64,000 nucleotides of DNA from Chitinophaga sp. sic0106. Its GTDB lineage: Bacteria > Bacteroidota > Bacteroidia > Chitinophagales > Chitinophagaceae. Position numbers and translations under genes: made by a program. The stretch lies in NCBI RefSeq assembly GCF_019219075.1, contig NZ_JAHUWJ010000003.1, positions 372,001 through 436,000 of the forward strand. Reading direction: 5' to 3'. Below, piece by piece: positions 8,300-16,871 of this stretch. Below the pieces are notes generated by a model. The model searched no databases. It worked only from the letters and a program-made list of their open reading frames with translations, and was not told the DNA's origin. The stretch's first letter is position 1. Each line of letters opens with the position of its first letter.

Positions 8300-11200
8300 A
8301 TGCTTGCAATCACCACCTATTCACCACGATCGCTATGCAGGGCCGCCGGCAACCTCCTGCTCGCCCTCGCCCTATGCCTGCAGGTACAGGCAGGCGCCAT
8401 GGGACAGCCCGTCAGCATGTCCGGCAAAAAGCTCTCCTTTAAGGAAATCTTCCGCCTGCTGGAAAAACAAACGGACTACGTCGTATTCTACAACACCGCC
8501 CTGCTGGAAAACACCACGCCGGTAGATGTGGATGCCCGTAACATGGAAATTTCCGCATTCCTGCACACCATCATGGAGCGCCAGCCCATCGACTTTGAAA
8601 TCAATGCCAACACCATCACCATCAAACAGAAAACTAAACCGGTACCGGGCATACTCCCTTTGTCGCCCTACAAAGACCCACCCGTAAAAGGAAAAATCAC
8701 CGACGAAGACGGTAACCCGCTCCCAGGCGCCACCGTATCCGTTGCCGGCACCTCCCGCGGTGTACAAACCAACGAAAAGGGAGAGTTCACCATCGAAGCA
8801 CCGGCCAAAGCCACTTTGATGATCACCTACATCGGCTACGACCGTAAAATGATTTCCCTCGCCGACGCCACACCCCCACTACAAATCCGCCTCAGTGCTA
8901 CCAACCAGAAAATGAACGAGGTAGTTGTAATCGGCTACGGTGCCGTCGCTAAAAAAGACCTGACTGGCGCCGTTTCTACCGTGCGCACAGCAGATCTCGA
9001 AGGCATCCCTGCTCCGCGGGTAGACCAAATGCTGCAAGGCCGCATCGCCGGCGCAGAAATCGTTTCTGCCGACGGCGAACCCGGCTCCGGTACCACCATT
9101 CGTATACGCGGTACACGTAGTATCAGCGCCAGCAACGAACCTCTCTTTATCGTGGACGGCCTGATGGACGGTATCACCAGCCTCAATGAACTCAACCCCT
9201 CCGATATCGCCACTATCAACGTGCTGAAAGATGCCTCCTCCACCGCCATCTACGGATCGCGCGGCAGCAACGGGGTAATCATCATCACGACCAGGTCGGG
9301 CGCCAACCGTATGGGAAAAACCAACCTGAACTTTCGCGCCGACCTCGGCCAGTCCGAACTCCCCCGCTTCCTCGATCTGATGAACGCCACCGAGTTCGCG
9401 CAACTGCAAAACGATCGCTACTACTTCGCCAGCACCGCTAACCAAACGAAACCGCTGGAAGAATATCCCTACCCCGACCCGCTGAGCCTCGGCGAAGGCA
9501 CCAACTGGACGGACGTAATCACCCGCAAAGCACCGTATCAGAACTACACGCTTTCTGCCAACGGGGGCGACAAAGGCACACAATACTATTTTTCGCTTAA
9601 CTACAACAACAACCAGGGCATCATCCTCAACAGCGGCATGCAACGCTACCAGGCACGCCTCAACCTGGACCGTACCATCAGCCAGTACGTGAAAGCAGGC
9701 GTGCGCTTCAACTATTCACAGCTGGCCCGCAAACTCAATAACGTAGACGTAGGTACGAGCACACTCTGGTACCGGTCCACCATTTTCCTGGCGCCTACCA
9801 TTGCTGCTTATAAACCGGATGGCAGCTACAACGACTGGAACTCACAATGGTACACCGGCACCCTGTTTGACTCCCCACTGGCCAATGCTGAACTGAAGAA
9901 AAACAACGCACTGGAAAAAAGCCTGAGCTCCATGGCCTACCTGGAAATCACGCCGGTAAAGAATGTGCTGATCCGCTCCACAGTATCCTATACGGACTAC
10001 AATAAGGATGATGATCAGTTCTTCCCTTCCACCCTGCCTTCCAGGGCTAACGCCAACACCGGCGCCTATGCCTATAAACGTTCCTACGGGGAAAACAACC
10101 TGCTAAACGAAAACACCATCACCTTTAAAAAGTCATGGAATAAAATTCACAACTTCGACGCCATGTATGGCTTTACCATGCAGCAGAAAAAGTTTGTGAA
10201 CCTCTCCGCCAGCGGTAACGGTTACTTCATCGACGATATTGAAACCAATGACCTGGCCGCCCTGCCTTCCAAAGAAACGATCAAAATCGGTTCCATGCTG
10301 GAAAACCTGGGCCGCATGTCGCACCTGGCACGTATCAACTACAACTACCGCAGTAAATATTATCTGACGGTTACGGGTCGCGCTGATGGCGCCTCCAACT
10401 TTGCCAGCAACAACAAGTGGGCTTACTTCCCTTCTGCCGCTTTTAAGTGGAATGTGCTGAATGAAAACTTTATGAAGCAGTACCGCAACATCGATGAACT
10501 GGGTATCCGCCTCAGCGCCGGTGTTTCCGGCAACGATGCCATCTCCCGTTATCAGTCCATGGCCAGAATGGCCTCCACTTCCGGTGGCTACCTGTTTGAT
10601 GGGGCACAACCGGTGGCTTACTATCCCCAGCGTATCGAAAACGAAGGCCTCACCTGGGAAAAAACCACTTCGCTAAACGCAGGGCTGGATATCTCCCTGT
10701 TTAAAAAAAGGGTAGATGTAACGGTGGACCTGTATAGCAGTAAGACGTCAGACCTGCTGCTGACAGTGCAACTCCCTACACATACCGGCTTCAACACCCG
10801 GTTGGCCAACATCGGCAAAACGTCGAATAAAGGATTTGAGGTGACCATCAACACCGAAAATATCCGCAGTAAAAAATTCTCCTGGAGCACCACCTTTACT
10901 TTCGCACATAACAAACAGCTGGTAGAAGATATCGGTGGCCTGGATCGTGTATCCGTATACGATAACCCATATGGCTCCCAGTATATGATGTATGGCTACG
11001 TGAAAGGCGAACCGCTCAACGCTCTCTGGGGCATGCAGTATGCCGGAGTGTGGAAAAGTCAGGCAGAGATCGACCAGGACAAAAAAGATAAAAAATACGC
11101 ATCTGCCTCCGTCGCCTTTTACCAGCCAGGCCGCCAGCGCTACATTGATCAGAACAACGATGGCCTGCTGGATAACAACGACCTTGTATACCTCGGCAAT

Positions 11201-11698
11201 GCAGACCCGGACCTCTACGGTGGTATCCAAAATACCTTCCGGATTCATAAACTGCAGGTATCGTTTTATGTCAACTACAGCATAGGTGGAAAAATTTACA
11301 ATCCTACAGAACTGTTTATGGGCACCGGTACTTACCTGAGCAATCAATACCGCTATATGGTAAACGCCTGGCATCCGGTACGCAACCCTACATCCGACTA
11401 CCCACGCGCAGATTCCAAGGATGATATTCCTAACGACCGCTTTGTGCACGATGCCTCCTTTCTGCGGTTCAAGAATTTTACTATCGCCTATCCGTTTGAC
11501 CTGAGTAAGGTGACGAATAAGAAACTACAGTCGCTGTCGCTCTCAGTAGGAGGTAACAACATGGTGCTTTGGAAGCACTATAATGGTTATGATCCGGAAG
11601 TATCCACACAAAGCAGCGGTTCCACTATCCGCAGGATGGACAATGGGGCATACCCTTCCAGCCGTACCTGGACTTTTGGTGCTGAATTGAAATTTTAA
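8300..11698 (+). CDS. SusC/RagA TonB-dependent receptor with STN signalling domain
   Basis: This 1132-residue receptor both imports a substrate and signals to FecR. After a signal peptide (about 1-35, ending QAGAMGQ) it has an STN domain (about 40-110, LSFKEIFRLLEKQTDYVVFYNTALL in outline), a carboxypeptidase-regulatory-like domain (about 130-205, VKGKITDEDGNPLPGATV), a TonB-box-like NEVVVIGYG, a plug domain (IRIRGTRSISASNEPLFIVDG, YGSRGSNGVIIITT) and a barrel ending FGAELKF. The STN domain is absent from the receptors at 821 and 21062, so only this one and the one at 36749 are tied to sigma/anti-sigma pairs. SusD follows after 11 bases. Confidence 0.96.
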   Translation: MLAITTYSPRSLCRAAGNLLLALALCLQVQAGAMGQPVSMSGKKLSFKEIFRLLEKQTDYVVFYNTALLENTTPVDVDARNMEISAFLHTIMERQPIDFEINANTITIKQKTKPVPGILPLSPYKDPPVKGKITDEDGNPLPGATVSVAGTSRGVQTNEKGEFTIEAPAKATLMITYIGYDRKMISLADATPPLQIRLSATNQKMNEVVVIGYGAVAKKDLTGAVSTVRTADLEGIPAPRVDQMLQGRIAGAEIVSADGEPGSGTTIRIRGTRSISASNEPLFIVDGLMDGITSLNELNPSDIATINVLKDASSTAIYGSRGSNGVIIITTRSGANRMGKTNLNFRADLGQSELPRFLDLMNATEFAQLQNDRYYFASTANQTKPLEEYPYPDPLSLGEGTNWTDVITRKAPYQNYTLSANGGDKGTQYYFSLNYNNNQGIILNSGMQRYQARLNLDRTISQYVKAGVRFNYSQLARKLNNVDVGTSTLWYRSTIFLAPTIAAYKPDGSYNDWNSQWYTGTLFDSPLANAELKKNNALEKSLSSMAYLEITPVKNVLIRSTVSYTDYNKDDDQFFPSTLPSRANANTGAYAYKRSYGENNLLNENTITFKKSWNKIHNFDAMYGFTMQQKKFVNLSASGNGYFIDDIETNDLAALPSKETIKIGSMLENLGRMSHLARINYNYRSKYYLTVTGRADGASNFASNNKWAYFPSAAFKWNVLNENFMKQYRNIDELGIRLSAGVSGNDAISRYQSMARMASTSGGYLFDGAQPVAYYPQRIENEGLTWEKTTSLNAGLDISLFKKRVDVTVDLYSSKTSDLLLTVQLPTHTGFNTRLANIGKTSNKGFEVTINTENIRSKKFSWSTTFTFAHNKQLVEDIGGLDRVSVYDNPYGSQYMMYGYVKGEPLNALWGMQYAGVWKSQAEIDQDKKDKKYASASVAFYQPGRQRYIDQNNDGLLDNNDLVYLGNADPDLYGGIQNTFRIHKLQVSFYVNYSIGGKIYNPTELFMGTGTYLSNQYRYMVNAWHPVRNPTSDYPRADSKDDIPNDRFVHDASFLRFKNFTIAYPFDLSKVTNKKLQSLSLSVGGNNMVLWKHYNGYDPEVSTQSSGSTIRRMDNGAYPSSRTWTFGAELKF

Positions 11699-11709
11699 AC
11701 TGTACTCAC

Positions 11710-13206
11710 ATGACACGAAATATTTTTCTCTTATTAATACTGGCTGCGACCATGTTCAGTGGTTGTAAAAAGCTGCTGGAAGAAGACCCTGCCAGTTTCG
11801 TAAGCCCTGATACTTTCTTTGAAACCGAAAACCAGTGCGTGGCAGCATTGAATGGTTGTTATATTCCGCTCACCGGCGTGTATATTCCCGATTTGATGAT
11901 CAGCCTGGAAGGCGCTACCGACCTGGCTTTCCTGAACTCTTCGCATATTGATGCCCGTTATGAAATATCACCTGCCAATCCCGGCATGGGCGATAACATC
12001 TGGACGGCCTGTTACCAGGGGGTGATGTATTGTAATGCAGCAGTATATGGTATTGAAAACGCAACCATTGCGGCAGAAAAGAAACCTGCCCTGAAAGCAG
12101 AAGCGGTGGCGCTGCGGGCATTATATTATTATGTGCTCACCAGCACCTTCAACGATGTTCCTTTTTACACCACGCCGGTAAATAGTTTGAATGCGCTGAA
12201 TGAAATCAAGAAGGTGGGTCGTATGGATGCCAAAACTACCCGCGATTCCCTGATTCATGAATTACAGGCCTATGTGCAATACCTTCCACAGCAACGTACG
12301 TCGGATGTAGCACAAAATCGAATATCCGCCCCCTTTGCCTGGATGCTGATTGGTAAAATGGCCCTGTGGAATAAGGAATATGACATTTGCAGTGCGGCTA
12401 TGGAGGAGATCAGGAAAATTTACGGGCAACTGGCGCAGTATCCATTTACCGATACCTGGTTCAGGAACAAGAATACCCCGGAGTCCATTTTTGAAATACA
12501 GTATACCTGGTCAGTTACCGGCTTAAAGAAAACTACTTCTACAGCGGCCTATTTTACGCCTACCAAAACTTCCGGCACCAGTGTATACGACGGGGTGGAT
12601 ATCCCGGAGCTGGGCAGCAAAGCGAATCCTTTTGTGAGTTTGACACCTACCGAGTATTTCATGGCACTGTACCCGGTTACGGACCCACGCCGCGAAATCA
12701 TTTTAGCCTACACCTATAACGGCAGTTACTTCAAGAGGCCGATGCAGAACAATGGTACCGGCAAAGCCTGGATGGGACCTAAGTTCTGGTGCCCCGGTAT
12801 GGATAACATTGCCGATGGCAATAACCAGAAAGTATTCCGCTATGCGGATGCGCTGCTGATGCTGGCAGAATCTGCCAACGAAACCGGTAGCACCGCGCTG
12901 GCCATGCAATGCCTCAATGAGGTGAAGGCCAGAGCAGAAGCAGATGCTGTACTTACCGTGTATCCCGGCAAAGACGAGTTTTTTGCCGAAGTAAAGAAAG
13001 AACGGGCCCGCGAGCTGATGGGAGAATACGGTCGTAAATGGGACCTCGTGCGCTGGGGTACTTTTTATGAAGATGTAAGTGCTACCGCTGCCAGCGAGTT
13101 TCCCGTAATGAAAGCTAATCTCCGCCCTTACCATGAGTTCTATCCGATTCCGGATAAAGAAGTAGTGCGTTCCGGCGGCATTCTTACTAATCCAACCTAT
13201 AAATAA
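11710..13206 (+). CDS. SusD/RagB-family nutrient-binding lipoprotein
   Basis: This 498-residue lipoprotein is the surface partner of the SusC at 8300. A lipoprotein signal (LLILAATMFSGCKK, lipobox FSGC, Cys near 19) is followed by the N-terminal SusD domain with LLEEDPASFVSPDTFFETENQ and helical repeats including ALKAEAVALRALYYYVLTSTF, and a C-terminal SusD domain with VFRYADALLMLAESANETG and KKERARELMGEYGRKWDLVRWG, the usual signature near the end. Mature protein would be anchored to the outer membrane. The substrate is unknown, but downstream genes for an EEP-fold hydrolase and a DUF5689 lipoprotein suggest something other than a simple polysaccharide. Confidence 0.96.
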   Translation: MTRNIFLLLILAATMFSGCKKLLEEDPASFVSPDTFFETENQCVAALNGCYIPLTGVYIPDLMISLEGATDLAFLNSSHIDARYEISPANPGMGDNIWTACYQGVMYCNAAVYGIENATIAAEKKPALKAEAVALRALYYYVLTSTFNDVPFYTTPVNSLNALNEIKKVGRMDAKTTRDSLIHELQAYVQYLPQQRTSDVAQNRISAPFAWMLIGKMALWNKEYDICSAAMEEIRKIYGQLAQYPFTDTWFRNKNTPESIFEIQYTWSVTGLKKTTSTAAYFTPTKTSGTSVYDGVDIPELGSKANPFVSLTPTEYFMALYPVTDPRREIILAYTYNGSYFKRPMQNNGTGKAWMGPKFWCPGMDNIADGNNQKVFRYADALLMLAESANETGSTALAMQCLNEVKARAEADAVLTVYPGKDEFFAEVKKERARELMGEYGRKWDLVRWGTFYEDVSATAASEFPVMKANLRPYHEFYPIPDKEVVRSGGILTNPTYK

Positions 13207-13215
13207 TTTCAACCC

Positions 13216-14064
13216 ATGAAAAAACTGATCACCGTCGTATTACTCCTGACTACCATCTCCTTAAAAAATGTATATGCCCAGCAACCTTTAAAAGTGCTGA
13301 GCTACAATATACTGGAGGGCATGGTTACCGATACCACCAAAGGCAAGCAGGTATTTGTAAACTGGATAAAGGAGCTTGATCCGGATATCCTCGCACTGCA
13401 GGAGTGTAATGGGTTTACACAGCAATCGCTGGAAGCTCTGGCCGCCACGTGGGGCCATCCTTATGCCGTTATTGTAAAAGAAAACGGCTACCCTACCGGT
13501 CTTACATCCAAATACCCGATTGCCGGCATCCGCAAGATCAATGAAAACATGACCCATGGTTTCATTATGGCAAAAATAAAAGACTACAATATTGTGGTGC
13601 TGCACCTGAACCCGCACCGTTATAAAAAACGCCGGCAGGAAATAGCGGCTATTATGGACAATATAGCGCTGGAAGCCAATAAGCGCAACTGGATACTGAT
13701 GGGCGATTTTAATTCCAATACCCCACAGGAACAGTACCGCCTGGATACCGTGCACATCCTGGAACGCAACCTCGCCGCCGTGAAAAAAAATCCCCTGATT
13801 GAGAACATGGTAAACGGCAGGTTTATCGATTACAATACCCAGCAGCAGGTGCTGGACGCCGGCTTCATCGACGCGCCGTTTGAATATGCCAGGGCAGAGA
13901 AAAGTCGCGGTGGCACTGATACCATCCGCAGCAACAGTCGTATCGACTACATCTACCTGAGTAAAAACCTGGAGAAAAAAATCCTTCGCTGCCATTTCAT
14001 CTATGATGATTTCACAGCAAAATATTCTGACCACAGGCCCATCTACCTGGAAATTAAAAAGTAA
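13216..14064 (+). CDS. Secreted endonuclease/exonuclease/phosphatase-family hydrolase
   Basis: This 282-residue protein has a signal peptide (ending NVYAQ near residue 22) and the EEP fold used by DNase I, sphingomyelinases and inositol phosphatases. Conserved metal and catalytic motifs are visible: LSYNILEG near 30 (Asn), LALQECNG near 60 (metal-binding Glu), MGDFNSNTPQEQ near 160 (Asp/Asn), and SDHRPIYLEI at the C terminus (catalytic Asp-His). It should cleave a phosphodiester or phosphate ester outside the cytoplasm. Spacing is 9 bases after SusD and 3 before the next gene, so it is in the operon. Which phosphoester it acts on (nucleic acid, phospholipid or phosphosugar) is open. Confidence 0.92.
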   Translation: MKKLITVVLLLTTISLKNVYAQQPLKVLSYNILEGMVTDTTKGKQVFVNWIKELDPDILALQECNGFTQQSLEALAATWGHPYAVIVKENGYPTGLTSKYPIAGIRKINENMTHGFIMAKIKDYNIVVLHLNPHRYKKRRQEIAAIMDNIALEANKRNWILMGDFNSNTPQEQYRLDTVHILERNLAAVKKNPLIENMVNGRFIDYNTQQQVLDAGFIDAPFEYARAEKSRGGTDTIRSNSRIDYIYLSKNLEKKILRCHFIYDDFTAKYSDHRPIYLEIKK

Positions 14065-14067
14065 ATC

Positions 14068-16095
14068 ATGACTCGCTACCTATATATCCTTTTAGGATGT
14101 TTATTATTCCTCTGTTGCCGCAAGCTGGAAAATGTGCAGTTCAGCACACCGCTGGCAGTTGACAGTCGCATTGTCAGGATTGCCGCCACTGCCGACACCA
14201 CCAAAGTGATCGTGTATGCGGATGGCGACTGGCAGGTGACACCTGTTACAGAAACGCCCTGGATTTTGCTGAAACAAAATTCCGGGCACGGCAAAAATTA
14301 TTTTATTGCAGAAGCTACGGATAACAGCACTGCGCTGCCACGTGCGGTGAAGTTGCTGATCAAAAGCGATGGACATACCGATACCGTGCAAATTCAGCAA
14401 CGCGGGCTGGTGCCTACCCTCGCCATTGCCGATACCACCTCACAGGCAATTGCCAACGGTGGCCTGTACCGCACAGGCATCACTACCAATGTGCCACTGG
14501 AGTTGCAAACAGCAGTATACCGGTACGACTCCTCCGGCAGCAACTGGATATCACAGCTAGAGATTAAGGAGGGTTACCTGTACTTCCATGCCGACACCAA
14601 CAAGCTCTCCGCAGATCGTGTAGCCGTACTCACCCTTAGCTACCTGGATGCACTGGGTACCACCACCAAAGATTCCATCAAAATCAGACAGAAGGCGGGT
14701 ATCAGTTTCGAAGGTGCGGTGGGCAAGGACGTCAGCTATATTAAAAGCCTGGCTGCCGGTGTAATCAATGAAAATATTTATCTGGAAGGTGTAGTAGTAT
14801 CCGACAAAGGGCATCCTAATGTGGCGCAAAATCTGAACGCAGCTTCGAACAAACACGTGGTGGATAAAACCGGCAACAGCGTGGCTGTATATGTTCAAAG
14901 CACCGATGGCAGCAGCGGTTTATATCTCAAAATGAATACCGCTGGTGAAAACATTTTCAACTTCAACGATAAAGTGAAAATACACCTGAAAGGCACTACC
15001 CTGCAAAAGCTCAGCAATCCGGGCCGAAGTATTATTTCCGGTGTGGGAATTTCGCAGGTGATGCAGAAAGATGTGGGTGTTACTGTGTTAAAGCCAAAAG
15101 AAAAGTATATTTCCGAACTGACTGATAACGATTTGTATACCTACGTGAAACTGAAAGATGTAGAGTTCTCCATTCCCTATGGCGCCTATACGAATATCAA
15201 CGAAGGATATACGGCACGGATGGATTGTTATCCTGCAAGCATTCGTGATATACAGGGCAACAGCATGTACCTGCTCACCAACCTGGATGTATCCTACCGC
15301 AGAGACGGGAAAGGTTTGCCACAGGGCTCCGGAACGATAGCGGGCATTCTCGTAAGCGAGGGCTACGACCGTTATGGCGGTAATATCGGGAAATATAGTT
15401 TGCGTCATTTGCGTTTGGAAGACATAGCGCTGAATGCGGAACGCAGCAACGGATTTTCGAATGTACTCGTGGAATGGACCCGTTTTAAAACCGAATTTCA
15501 GGCCACACCTACGGCCACACAAAATCCATTAACGCCGGACAATGGAACAGGCAGATTATATCACAGCTCCCGCAAGAGCATGGACTTTACCGCCAACGGC
15601 ATTTACACTACTGTAGATTACAATAATCTGCTCCAGGAGCCTACTACCAATAAAGGTAACGTAGCCAATGGTGGATGGGGTACCAAAGGCTGGTGGAATA
15701 CTACCACCAACAGCGGTGAATATTGGGCCATAGAAGTATCGTCCAAAGGAATTACGCAGCCACTCTCCCTGCAGCTGGATGGTAATGTAGACCCTGGCGG
15801 GCCGCGTAATTTTGTGATAGAATATTCTTCCAACAACAGTAACTGGACGCCAGCAGGTACCTTTACCTTCCAGGATGTAGCCAACTGGACCAACACCCTG
15901 CTCACGCAGGTAGCGGGATTTAAGCAGGTGAATATACAGCTGCCGGCAGCTGCTTCTAACCTCGATCAGTTGTATATCCGCATCCGCATGGCGGATAAAA
16001 TAGTGGGCTCCGGTACTGCGGCCACCGGTGGTACCTATAGTGCAACGGCGGCGTGCAGGTTGGGACATTTATCGATTAAGTATAATAAACTGTAG
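14068..16095 (+). CDS. BACON and DUF5689 domain lipoprotein
   Basis: This 675-residue protein begins with a lipoprotein signal (YILLGCLLFLCCRKLE, Cys near 16-17). Residues about 30-115 look like a BACON domain (VYADGDWQVTPVTETPWILL, then TVQIQQRG), with a second similar unit ending SIKIRQKAG near 215. Residues about 225-455 match DUF5689 (YIKSLAAGVINENIYLEGVVVSD, then VKIHLKGTTLQKL), a domain common in Bacteroidota surface lipoproteins beside SusCD. The last 170 residues form a jelly-roll-like region with WAIEVSSKGITQPLSLQLDG. It is probably a surface binding protein that helps the EEP hydrolase or SusD. It ends the operon. Confidence 0.85.
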   Translation: MTRYLYILLGCLLFLCCRKLENVQFSTPLAVDSRIVRIAATADTTKVIVYADGDWQVTPVTETPWILLKQNSGHGKNYFIAEATDNSTALPRAVKLLIKSDGHTDTVQIQQRGLVPTLAIADTTSQAIANGGLYRTGITTNVPLELQTAVYRYDSSGSNWISQLEIKEGYLYFHADTNKLSADRVAVLTLSYLDALGTTTKDSIKIRQKAGISFEGAVGKDVSYIKSLAAGVINENIYLEGVVVSDKGHPNVAQNLNAASNKHVVDKTGNSVAVYVQSTDGSSGLYLKMNTAGENIFNFNDKVKIHLKGTTLQKLSNPGRSIISGVGISQVMQKDVGVTVLKPKEKYISELTDNDLYTYVKLKDVEFSIPYGAYTNINEGYTARMDCYPASIRDIQGNSMYLLTNLDVSYRRDGKGLPQGSGTIAGILVSEGYDRYGGNIGKYSLRHLRLEDIALNAERSNGFSNVLVEWTRFKTEFQATPTATQNPLTPDNGTGRLYHSSRKSMDFTANGIYTTVDYNNLLQEPTTNKGNVANGGWGTKGWWNTTTNSGEYWAIEVSSKGITQPLSLQLDGNVDPGGPRNFVIEYSSNNSNWTPAGTFTFQDVANWTNTLLTQVAGFKQVNIQLPAAASNLDQLYIRIRMADKIVGSGTAATGGTYSATAACRLGHLSIKYNKL

Positions 16096-16203
16096 GGCAG
16101 TAATGCTTACGGCTCATCGCTTAAATCCTGCTCCTTAGCAGGATTTAAGCGATTGATTTTAGCGGAAATTTTCGCGAGGAGTCGCAAGCATTGCGACGCT
16201 ACT
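16092..16203. repeat. REP-like palindromic repeat, degenerate paired copy
   Basis: The left half (16092-16120) and right half (16174-16203) are diverged versions of the unit whose cleaner copies lie at 33158 and 48962; the left half keeps most of GTAGAGCCGCAATGCTTGCG and the right half keeps GCGAGGAG, CGCAAGCATTGCG. The two halves are inverted with respect to each other and enclose a terminator hairpin. Confidence 0.7.
16116..16153 (+). terminator. Terminator of the EEP/DUF5689 operon
   Basis: A perfect 17-base inverted repeat (16116-16132 and 16137-16153, loop CCTT) is followed by TGATTTT, 20 bases after the stop of the DUF5689 gene. It is embedded in the REP-like repeat, whose left half supplies part of the stem. 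Confidence 0.75.
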
Positions 16204-16264
16204 GAAAATTCCCACCTCATTTCAAATTAATTCAGTACCATTGACCTACAAAAGAAAATGTGTC

Positions 16265-16825
16265 ATGGATTTTCAAGCTTATGAGCAGGAGTTTCATAAT
16301 ATTTTACACAACCCGGCACCTGCGCCGCCATACGACAACCCGGATTACCTGAATTATACAAAACTGAACTGGTCCAGGCAGTCGCGCTGGCTCAAAACAG
16401 GTAAGCTATCGGAAGATATCATTGCTGCGGTGAAAAGCATTACACAACCGCAGCACTGGATCATTATCACGGAGCCCTGGTGCGGCGATGCATCGCACCT
16501 GGTACCGTTCTTCCACCTGATTGCTGCGTTGAATCCGCTGATCACAACGGAATATCAGCTGCGCGATGCACCACCGTTTCTGATAGATCAATATCTCACC
16601 AATGGTACTTCCAAATCAATTCCCAAACTGGTGATGCGCGATGCTGCCGGAAAAGATTTAGCCGTTTGGGGACCTCGCCCGGCAGGATGCCAAACGTTGT
16701 ACGACCGGCTAAAACACGAGAAAGCCGATTTCGAACAAATGAAAATTTCATTACAACAATGGTATAATGAAGATAAAGGTGTGAGTGTACAGTTAGAATT
16801 GTTACCTTTGCTACATAACTACTAA
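16265..16825 (+). CDS. Thioredoxin-family protein (WCGD type)
   Basis: This 186-residue cytoplasmic protein resembles the thioredoxin-like family that carries a single active-site Cys. The beta-alpha-beta core shows HWIIITEPWCGDASHLVPFF, with WCGDAS in place of the classic WCGPC, so the second redox Cys is replaced. A cis-Pro-like SIPKLVMRD follows about 60 residues later. The start at ATG 16265 (MDFQAYEQEF) is preferred over the TTG at 16241. It stands alone between the operon terminator at 16116 and a convergent terminator at 16838. Its role, probably in thiol redox control, is not defined by context. Confidence 0.85.
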   Translation: MDFQAYEQEFHNILHNPAPAPPYDNPDYLNYTKLNWSRQSRWLKTGKLSEDIIAAVKSITQPQHWIIITEPWCGDASHLVPFFHLIAALNPLITTEYQLRDAPPFLIDQYLTNGTSKSIPKLVMRDAAGKDLAVWGPRPAGCQTLYDRLKHEKADFEQMKISLQQWYNEDKGVSVQLELLPLLHNY

Positions 16826-16837
16826 CCCATCATTTTT

Positions 16838-16871
16838 AAAACAGCGTCACAAAGCTTTGTGACGCTGTTTT
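16838..16871. terminator. Bidirectional terminator
   Basis: A 34-base perfect palindrome with 17-base arms (core GCGTCACAAAG and its complement) and T-runs on both strands lies between the convergent genes ending at 16825 and 16847. It overlaps the last codons of the minus-strand gene. Confidence 0.85.

Noticed and set aside
8879-9643. Minus-strand frame within the SusC gene (254 codons).
   Set aside because: It is a shadow of the SusC plug and barrel coding sequence.
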